Below are positions 36,601 to 43,200 of a stretch of DNA of 64,000 nucleotides, one piece after another (the first letter of the stretch is position 1; each line of letters begins with the position of its first letter). Under the pieces are notes generated by a model that searched no databases, had not been told where the DNA came from, and was given only the letters and a program-made list of their open reading frames with translations. The stretch comes from an uncultured Acidobacteriia bacterium (lineage in GTDB: Bacteria > Acidobacteriota > Terriglobia > Bryobacterales > Bryobacteraceae), in contig CAIVPR010000003.1 in the NCBI GenBank assembly GCA_903907865.1, forward strand, positions 1 through 64,000. Reading direction: 5' to 3'. The translations under genes were made by a program, and so were the position numbers.

Positions 36601-36704
36601 GCGTTGTCGTAGATGTATTGGTAGGTGATGGGAGATTGGGCGAGCAAACTCGCCCCCGCCACAAAACCTAGAAGGAACGCCGCCACACTGATTTTGCCGT
36701 TCAT
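27672..36704 (-). CDS. Giant secreted protein of 22 Ig-like domains with an inserted LecA-like domain
   Basis: About 3010 residues; ATG 36704 gives a signal peptide (MNGKISVAAFLLGFVAGASLLAQ). In order: two RHS-type YD units (YIYDNAGQL, YVYDPAGNI), an IPT/TIG domain, a second Ig-like domain, two calcium-binding thrombospondin type 3-like repeats (DSDGDGLTNAQE, DTDGDGMPDGWE), then 22 SbsA/Big_5-type Ig-like domains of about 110 residues each, with the pattern PT.T...P..G...N....F...(I/L). Domains 5-13 (30720-34313) and 14-22 (27672-30719) are a duplicated block. A LecA-like lectin domain interrupts domain 5 at about 33655-34205. No membrane anchor or sorting tail is seen at the C-terminus. It should be a secreted or surface adhesin. 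It is the last gene of the surface operon. Confidence 0.85.
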   Translation of the reverse strand: MNGKISVAAFLLGFVAGASLLAQSPITYQYIYDNAGQLTAAIDSTGVIVQYVYDPAGNIVAINRGAANGSLSLLSFNPTSASPGASVTLVGSGFSTTASSNTVKFNGVAATVTAATANTITATVPATATVGPITVTVGGVSVTSTTNFTPLAAPTITSISTPYVLAGQTGLTVVLSGVNLTGATFTAQPATVPAALTITNSAITATSATLTISTASSAASAVFVATNSIGNSGIFGNATNSLAILLPNQDSDGDGLTNAQEIALGTNPLNADTDGDGMPDGWEVHFGTNPLVNDAGVASAAADGLTNLQEYLGGTDPTNKDRAVPTVSKVTTVTGTGTNSGTYINSALTLVFSHAMLNPTQIAALQAILAKDTNGTVTVTGAGATVNGTATFSSDGTQLTFQPAQNLLVSTTYTVKATAYRTTTGVPMAAAFTGTFTTNAIADLTPPTVSRTSPFSAETGVPINAAFTIQFSKAIDGTTLVTGINTTNACNFPTTANGTYKFITLMMYDTTTGCYLPGSVTLDSSGRIATFTPTSALPVGRQIDVFLNQNGTIQDLVGNKMTNAPSYYFTTGFATSTTAPSITSYSPQNGDAGISVNAQVMIQFSTSINEVTAINGVQVTQNGVSVPGAFSFQNNDTQLIFTPTNPYALGTVTVSTTPGVTDNAGNVISNTVAFTFTVDTAAQTSQPTVTSYNPPNSITGIGRNVTLQARFSTRINQMTVSNTSFVVVDNNSGLAVLGAVTVSADRRTASFVPTSPYAANERYCWYLNSSYTSSTIVDLYGNNLYGFSSCFTTGTANDTTAPTVTQVTPPSGATGVPLNSLVSVQLSKPLSQFAFLNEAGGVVMPTTVGPGQRGGTPANDLGFFSGGTSLTIKAAAHGAAVCNCQIPVNPDGSLAGTPSSNYNFTLQGAVYPTTYGGDGINHFTGGGSNVDVNGQNFGFAGKQTTDTTDPAAIRLGALVGTFKSQPTNLDWFVIGFGKTVTVPAGGADLYVAFNDSYNYDNLGTYSISLTTSTSTPTPAITLTTGGVAVPGAASLSTDGLTLNYLTNANLAASTNYTISVQNAVDYVGNVVTPFTSKFSTGTSADTSNGIILSFSPLNTQGSTSPTSPATKTPVAVNAPIVVTYSKFVDPLSVNSSSLYVYTNNNSLHLAGTYTIDNSGNNGPGGIVTFTPSANLPSSSQICVYSGYNASVLDLSGNTFNNAQVCFYTAGTADTTPPTITSVTPTNGSKSLGLNTTVTLTFSKPLNPNTVGTSTFNLFNGTTRLNPSVSLSSDYQMVTMSTGLPNNVTITVVATSGVQDLAGNPLADFSSTFTTVQVTSGTRPSVTGQRPGSNASQVPTNSPVILFINEPLDPTTVAGAFNVSQNGAIVPGAVTMSGNNQVVQFTPTNPFTAGAYVQVFFSQNAKDTFGNQLYNFQYAFTVAPDTTKVAPTITSTVPFNGAGNGYYGYAGVPTNAPIDIAFSKPIDPTTVNSTNFVLAFCGNNGQLVNSTVSLRTPNTVRITPSSSLFANFNSPGYCYTVSTNVKDTNGNALVNGLSNYFYTGTGKDTAQPQVSSITPPNASTGVGTNAPVHVRFNKPINVLTVSTSTVQITTLVNGTATPIAPMSISFVNLGTGNISATEVLMTPINILPDNAVINVAVSNVQDLAGNNVVPFTSSFTTQVGPDSVAPKVISTNPFSQQTVTNTSVVTLNFSKPVDPLTLVNYNNISVYDYTLGVYLTGTWSLSPNALTATFTPTDSSGNTTSLGVGRQFQVGWNYYVTDLVGNGLQGSSFNFYTSITPSALTPQVTYTNPESGQTGVPINGLIQVLFNEPVQAGTVSGVTLSQGGTALQGVVNTLSQGNALLTLTPPALLQGSTPYTLTVSGVKDAAGNGLSAAVMSSFTTAPGADLSYPQVTAYNPPNGYRGAGTNATPSFQFSKRMDVVSFNQSTVSMYNSNTSQYIGINIVSSADRKSVTIQPTSALQPSTSYCFQVSGAYDLVGNSVYSSPCFITGTGTDTTAPVISQMNPPNGTTSAINTTLQFYANKQISAMSFNSTTPVQLKTTTGGTVVNGTATLASDLQTITFKPSANLTASTSYTVKVSGFTDITGNLLTAFTGQFSTDATGVTDTVSPIITTTVPTNGAKGIATNASITINYSKPINPITVNASNIYIYGQQSNLQIPGTYAVTNTATTSTVVFTPTAPVPAGTVVYVYPNYQAYVQDYVGNNAQGGSFSFTTANTVDTTPPTVTSVTPSSQSTNQGLNTIITLNFSKSLNPNTINSNTFAVFNGPNRLSTSINCSSPCTSVTLSPSGLTSSSTIIVTATNGVQDLSGNALASSSAFPNLQMQFTTGAPGSNSRPSVNSQRPASGATNVPLTSPVTLFMNQAMDPSTTTAGLQVSQNGVLVAGKAALDPTGTILTFTPTAPFANGALIQVFLPTTALNTFGNQAYSYSGQFTTVANLTTVAPVITGYIPSNGAQSVPLNPVVEIQFSKPIDATTLTSATASSVSPCGATTSNVSLCIQQNGQLIPVTVSMRAPNVIRMTPKNNLGTTPPNYCFTVNTNVKDTTGLALVNPAAYCFTVGSATDTVQPAVSSITPPDTSVGVSEAAQVYLHFSKPLNPLTVSTGASGSIQLTAGGQAITPAAISFTNLYGTNTQQDVIVTPYGTFPANTPVTVTATSAVQDPSGNALQTASGTTATFTTAAGATFGYTYASSSLPVSGSKGIPINSALFVTSPIPLDPTTLGTNAITLYDNTVNNGSYTTTSAPMLSPDGKTLSVAPTANLAAAHSYYMYWNQYGNVRDINGNYFGGSSASFTTASAAVTSAPTVISTNPPNTFTGVPTDLTVQILFSEPIQPNTISGITLAAGKTLIPVTTAFSNGNQTLSLTPPALLTPSTTFTLTIAGVVDLAGNAMATATQTFTTGTQVALARPTATITPAYGTTAVSKTVAPTVLFSAPINPLTLNSSNVYLINSSTGTSVPGTLTVSSDNLTVTFTPTAALAVNIQYYLGVFNVSDEAGNVYGGSNTYFTTGP
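33655..34205 (-). other. LecA (PA-IL)-like domain inserted in Ig-like domain 5
   Basis: About 180 residues break an otherwise regular Ig-like domain. The end reads AIRLGALVGTF, then TVPAGGADLYVAFNDSYNYD and NLGTYSISL, which parallels the calcium- and galactose-binding end of the LecA/PA-IL lectin family (ND....NNSGSY.V). The insert has less strongly GC-biased codons than its surroundings and contains two Cys in VCNCQIP. It accounts for the length difference between the two nine-domain blocks. Confidence 0.6.
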
Positions 36705-36810
36705 ATTGTCACTGACCTCTGGCACCGAACTTTCGAATCAACACTGTCACTGCTCTCCCGCGGGTATCGACACGCTAGATTGGAGCCGGGACGGCCTTGG
36801 ATAGGCATAC

Positions 36811-37245
36811 CTACGGACGGTTCTGCGGTGTCTTAGTAATGTTGTGCCACCCACCTGCACCCGGGTCGGCACTGGACCACACATTGAATCCGGCGAATTG
36901 ATAGACCGTCACGTTTACATCGTTCGGCGATCCCTGAATCGTCACCGGAGCGCCCGTCTTGTTGGCGAGATACTGCGCTAAGTTGGCATCGAAGCTCTTA
37001 TCATCCCCTCCTTTTGTGCCTTCGCATATGATCGCCCGAATCGGCACTTCTGGATCCCAACCGTGCTTGATGATCTGCTCTCCAACATCCTTGACCGAGA
37101 CTGGCTTGCCGTCATCGCTGCTCTTCGTATAGATGTGGTTAGGGTCGGCAGGATTACCATGACCAGCGATGGTAAAGTACCACCAGCTGTTATACGCTTG
37201 CGCTTCAGTGTAGGAGCCATCGGTCTTATCTACAATATTCACATC
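36811..37245 (-). other. C-terminal toxin-like domain of the RHS protein
   Basis: The 145 residues after the conserved RHS core boundary (DPTGL) form a distinct domain. The motifs YFTIAGHGNP and RAIICEGTKGG, followed by FDANLAQYLANKTGAPVTIQG, follow the strand-His-strand-Cys layout of caspase-like folds and of known RHS C-terminal domains with a ...CNTG...AQ.LA...GAPV pattern. Proteolytic activity is an inference. Confidence 0.55.
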
Positions 37246-40200
37246 AACCAGCCCAGTTGGGTCAATGCGGTTGATGGGGCTATTCCCTACATACGAATAA
37301 CCGTTTGCGCCGCCGCCTAGAATTCCTAGCGGGTCCTCACTCAAGAAGCGCCCAGTAGTACTGTCGTAGTAGCGAGCGCGATCATAGTACAGTCCTCCAG
37401 AAACTGACGACATACCTGCGAACTGGGAAATAGTGACCGATCCAGCAACCGTCTGAGCTCCGAAAGGTTCGTAGAACCCGTGCTGAGCAACATTTCCTGT
37501 AGCGTCGGCATACACTGTAGAGCTTCCGACTTGGTCGTGCAGGGGAAACACCGTTGAGGCACCCTGAACCATAGCGATTACAGAGTTCGCGTGGCGACCA
37601 TCGAGGACAGACGTGACAATTGAGTCGCCTTGCTGAATGGACACAACGTTCGAGACGTCATCAACCACGTACCGCTCGGTGATGTCCTGGCCCGCTGACT
37701 TCGTCCGCTTCTGTATCATTTGGCCAGCCGGATCGTAGACCATCGACGTCACCGCGCCGGCTGGCGACTGAATGCTCTGGAGACGGCCCCGAGCGTCCCA
37801 AGCGTAGCTAGTGGTTCCAACCGATGAAGTTTCAGTCAGCCGATTGCCATCCGCATCAGTCGTGTAGTTAGCGCTGCCAAAGGAAGTCACTTCATTCGCG
37901 GCATCAAATACCCCCACGGCCGCCGATGTTGATAGAGGCAGCCCCAAGTCAGCAGACGCAGCCGAGATCTCGTCGTCGGCGTCGTACGAGAAGGTTCGCG
38001 AGAGCAGTACGCTGGTTCCGAATGTCTCAGAAATGCTGGCAAGCCTACCCACCGAATCAAAGGCATAGGACCCGGCGACACCGTTGGACCTAGCAGCGGC
38101 AATAACCAAGTTTCTAGCGTCGTACGTGTACCCGACGGATGCAGATCCCAGCGTTGCGCTTACCAAATTGCCATTGGCGTCGTAAGCGTACTTTGCGGCT
38201 GCCTGGCCATTTACTTGCCGAGAAACCACCCTGCCCAGAGCGTCACGCGTGTAGCTAAGGGAACCCGTCGGGCCCACCATCCGCACAAGACGGCCAGTCA
38301 GATCGTAGGTCATACTAAAGGTGCCAGACTGCGAATCAACTATGCTGACAATCCGACCGTACGAATCATAGCTGCGCTGGACAGTCGCGTCCGAATACGT
38401 CTCGGACACGAGTCTATTTAGCGAGTTGTATGAGTAGGCAACATGCAGGCCGCGCCGATTAGTAAGGCCGACAAGATTGTTGTTTAGGTCATACTGATAG
38501 GACAAGATTCTGCCCAACTGATCAACCCTAGAGGCGACGCGGCCCGCCGCGTCATACTTGATAGTCGTTTTTCCGCCGTTGGGATCAGTCACGAACGAAA
38601 TAAGCCCGGCACCATCATAGGCCAGCAGCGTCGAATGACCACTTGGATCAGTTATAGCGGTCGTCTCGTCTCCTGCGTTGAAACCCAGTGCCGAGGTGCG
38701 CCCCAAAGCGCTCATCCGAGCCACAAGGCGGGACACGGCATCATAGCTGAACTGCGTTTTCTGACCCAGTGGATTAGTACTAGCGACGAGGTTGCCGACC
38801 GAGTCATAGGCAAAGTTCGTCCGATTGCCAGCCGGATCCTTCACGCTCGTTATTAGCCCCGTTCCGTCGCGAGTGAAGGCAACAACGCCGCCTAGGGCGT
38901 CGGTAATTTTAACCAAGTTGCCGCGTGTATCATATTGGCACGTCGCGACGTTCCCCATGGGATCGGCCACGGAGGCAATATGGTCAAAGGCCGGCTCGTA
39001 TGTGAAAGTCCATGTATTACCGAGGGAATCCGTCTTGGTAAGCATGTTCCCCCTTGCGTCGTAAGTAAAACTCACGTCGCCAGACTTTGTGTCACCGCAA
39101 ACTGGACATGTGCCAGAGCCGGCCATAGACAGTATGCGGTTTGACCCAGACTGACGAGCGATTTTTCGGGTTTGGCCTGCTGCATCCGTGACACCAATGA
39201 CGAACCCCTGGGTACTGAACCTGTAGATCGTGACATTTCCAAGGGAGTCGGTGACCGTCGTCTGTGTGATCGGACTCGTTGGCACCAAGGGGTTCACCAG
39301 TGTATAGCCGTAACTCATGGTCCCGCCACTTGGAAGTGTCTGACTAGCCACGCGCCCGTTGGCGTCGTAGGTATTGGTGCCCGTTGCGCCGTGTGGGTCC
39401 GTTATCTTTGTCAGTCGCCCTTGAGAGTCATACTGATACGTCGTTACGCCCCCCAAGACGTTGGTGAATGTCGCCAGATATCCAGCTGAATTGTATGTAT
39501 AGCTCGCCGCCCTTCCAATCGGATCCGTGACTTTCGTCACGTTATAACCGCTGTACTCGAGCAGGAGCTTCCGGCCGACAGGATCGTCGATCTCGGCGAT
39601 AAGCTGCGGCTGTCCTGACTGACGGACAATTGTCGTTATATTTCCGTTTGGGTCACCTATTGCCACGAGGACGGAGCCGGTCGGAGGTATCCCAGGAACA
39701 AATTGGTAGTAGGTGCCACCCTTCATCGTCAGGGTGGTAGTTCCATTGCTTGAAGGGACCATGACCCACCCCGCCACCATTGGGACCGTGGTGTTGGTCA
39801 GGGTTCCGTCGGCCTGTAGCGTGAAGGGTATTCGCGTCCCGCTCGGCAGAATCAAATTGATGACCGCAGCGCTTTGGGGAGAAAGCGTGTCCAGCCTGTA
39901 TTCAAAGTTGTGGTAGGAGCCCCATCCGAACGGGCCAGGAATCGGCCCCTGAGCCGCGAGCGTCCGATAGGTTCGAGTCAGCGAAAGCGAGCCCCGATCA
40001 CCTGCGAAGGATATATCCGTCGACGTAATGACATCGACCCCCGAGGCCAGATCAACAGGCTCACCTGCCGACGGATTATCCAATCCCGGCGTCGGATCCG
40101 CCTGATTCGGCGGCCCCGCCAAAGGCCCATGCCAATCAAAATGCGTAATCCCATACCGCTGCTGCTTCGTCCCCGTCGAAGGATCCACATCCGGAGTAAT

Positions 40201-43200
40201 CGTAGTCCCGTCCGTCGAGATCGTACCCGTCCCGTACGGCACCATACGGCCCTTGGTCGGGTCCAGCGTCATCAGCGGCACGTTCGTCCCCGGCGCGGTG
40301 TTCAGCGTATTCGGATACCACACCGCCACCGGCGCGCTCGCGTTCGATTCCGCGGGTTGGAAAGCGACAATAAAGGCCCCGACTCCCGCCGTGGTCGTCG
40401 GCATCACGTCCGGCAACCGGTCCACAGGCACTTCGATCGCCGCCAGCGGAAACGGGTCCGGCTTGGTCCCGTCCTGTTTCGTGAACGTGGTCCCGGCGTA
40501 CACCGTGATCTTCAGGCCGGGGATGGTCTTGAAGGTGTACGACTGGTCCACCGTGTCGTTCTGGATGACGCTGAACGTTTCCGCTGTGTTGATAATCGGC
40601 AGGTGGACCAGCACGGGCGACACCACCACCGACCCGCTCACGAGCGTGAACACCAACTGCAGACCCGCATAGGTGCCCACCGGCGAGGTCACGGAATTGC
40701 CGTCGAACGCCACCAATTGAGGCCCGACGCAGTTGGCGGCCAGAGTCGTCAGGGCGAAGTTGCCCGCCGCGTCCGAGGTCGTCTTGCCCGTGCAGCCGGT
40801 CGCGTTGCCGCTGCCGTCCTGCCCCACCATGCTGACGGCGACGCCGACGAGCGGGGTTTCAGCAGGGTCGGCCACCACAGTACGTCCGAGGAAGGAGGTG
40901 GTGGGGGCCGTGACCGCCAATGACGCGGTGGTCGTTTGCGAAACCGGCAGGCCGTCCACGGTGGCGGCGGCGGAAACGGTGAGGGTGGAGGTCGCGACGG
41001 CTTGGGTTGTGGGCGCGGTCAGGGTCAGGATTGAGGTCTGCCCGGCAGAGATGCTGGCTGGTTTGAAGGCTGCGGTGACGCCCGAGGGGAGTCCTGAAAT
41101 GGCCAGCGGGGCCAACTGGCTGAAGCCGTTGGTGCTGGCCATCTGGACCGAGTAGGAGACCGTCTGGCCCTTGATGACCGTGGCGCTGGCGGGCGTCGTG
41201 CTCAAGGTGAACGTGCTGGAGGGCGTGATGGTGAGGGTGCCGGAGGAGGTCGCGGTCTGGCCCACCAGGGCGGCGGTGACGGTGCCGGTCGCGGTTCCGG
41301 CCGGGATCACGAACATCAGGCTGGTGGCGGTGGCGCTGGCGAGCGGCGCCGTGAGCGTCCCCCCGGCCTGCGCCGCGAGCGACATGGTTGCTGCGGTGGT
41401 GCCCGCAACCAAATTGGTGCCGGTCACGGTCACGGTGCTGCCGATGGTGGCCGACGCGGGGGTGAAGCTGGTGATGGTGGGGGCGGGCGGCGCGGCCATG
41501 GTCAGCGCAACGGTGCCCGAGGTGAGGCCCGAAGTGCCGTTCTGCACCGCCACGGCGAAGGAACCGGAACTGCCCAAGGTGGTGGAGCCGGAAATCTGGG
41601 TCGCGGTGGCACCGGAGAGGCTGCCGTTGAGGATCGTGCAGGGCGCGCAGCCGGGGCCGTTGATCAGGACCTGCGAGGTGGTGGGGACGAAGTTCGTACC
41701 GGTGATGATGAAACTGAACGAATTCGCGGCGACCGGGGTGGTCGGGGTGGTGGAAAGGCTGGTGATGGTCGGGGGGGTGCCGCCCACGGCGAGCGGGAGC
41801 GTGCCGGAGGAAGCACCGGTCGCGGTGTTGACCACGGCGACGGTGAAGCTGCCGTTGCCCAGGGTGGCGGGGCCGGTGAGCGAGGTGGCGGACTTGGCGG
41901 TCAAGGCGGAGTTGGCGACCGTGCAGGGCGTGCAACTGGGGCCGGTGATCGCGAGGGTCGCGGTGGCGGGGTCGAAATTTGTGCCAACGATGGTGAGGCT
42001 GAACGCTTGGCCCCCCACCGGAGGCGCGGGCGTGGTGGAAAGGCTGGTCAGCGTGGGCACCACTCCGACGGTCAAAGCCAAGGAGGTGCCGGAGGTCGCG
42101 CCGGTCGCCGTGTTCTGAACCGCCACCGTGAAGGATCCTGCGCCGAGAGTCGCGGGGCCGGTGATGGACGTTGCCGACTTCGCCGTCAAAGCCGAGTTGG
42201 CGACCGTGCAAGGCGTGCAACTCGGGCCGGTGATGACGATGGTCGCCGTCGCAGTGTCAAAACCCGTGCCGACGATGGTCAGACTGAACGCCTGGGATGC
42301 GAGCGGTGTCGCGGGAGTGGTCGAAAGGCTCGTCAGGGCGGGCGGCGTGGCAACGGTCAGAGGCAGGGTGCCGGAAGTCGCACTGGTGGCCGTGTTCTGA
42401 ACGGCAATCGTGAAGGAACCCGCGCCCAACGTTGCCGGACCAGTGATGGACGTCGCCGACTTCGCCGTCAAGGCCGAATTCGCCACCGTGCAAGGCGTGC
42501 AACTCGGGCCATTGATCACAATGGTTGCCGTTGCCGGATCGAAATTCGTGCCCACGATGGTGACGCTGAATGCCTGGCCGCCAATCGCAGTAGCGGGCGT
42601 GGTCGAAAGGCTCGTCAAAGCGGGGGCCGTCCCGACCGTCAACGCCAGCGTGCCGGAGGAGGCACCGGTCGCGGTATTCTGGACCGCGACAGTGTAGGAA
42701 CCGCTACCCAGGGTCGCCGGACCGGTAACCGAAGTCGCCGACTTCGCGGTCAAGGCTGAATTCGCCACGGTGCAGGGCGTGCAGCTCGGGCCGTTGATGA
42801 CAATAGTCGCCGTCGCCGGGTCAAAGCTTGTACCAACGATGGTCAGGCTGAACGCCTGGGAGGCGATGGGAGTGGCAGGCGTAGTCGAAAGGCTGGTCAG
42901 CGCGGGGGGCGTCACGACCGTCAGGGCCAAGGTGCCGGAGGTCGCACCGCTCGCGGTGTTCTGCACTGCCACGGTGAACGACCCGCCACCCAGCGTGGCC
43001 GGACCCGTGATCGAAGTCGCCGATTTCGCCGTCAGGGCCGAATTCGCCACAGTGCAGGGCGAGCAACTCGGGCCGGTGATAACGATGGTCGCGGTCGCAG
43101 GGTCGAAGTTCGTGCCGACAATGGTCAGACTGAACGCTTGGGTCGCGATTGGTGTCGCGGGCGTGGTCGAAAGGCTCGTGACGGCGGGGCCGCTGCCGAC

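Noticed and set aside
36726-36810. A small immunity gene after the RHS toxin domain.
   Set aside because: Only about 85-106 bases separate the RHS gene from the giant Ig gene; no frame of useful length or ribosome site is there.
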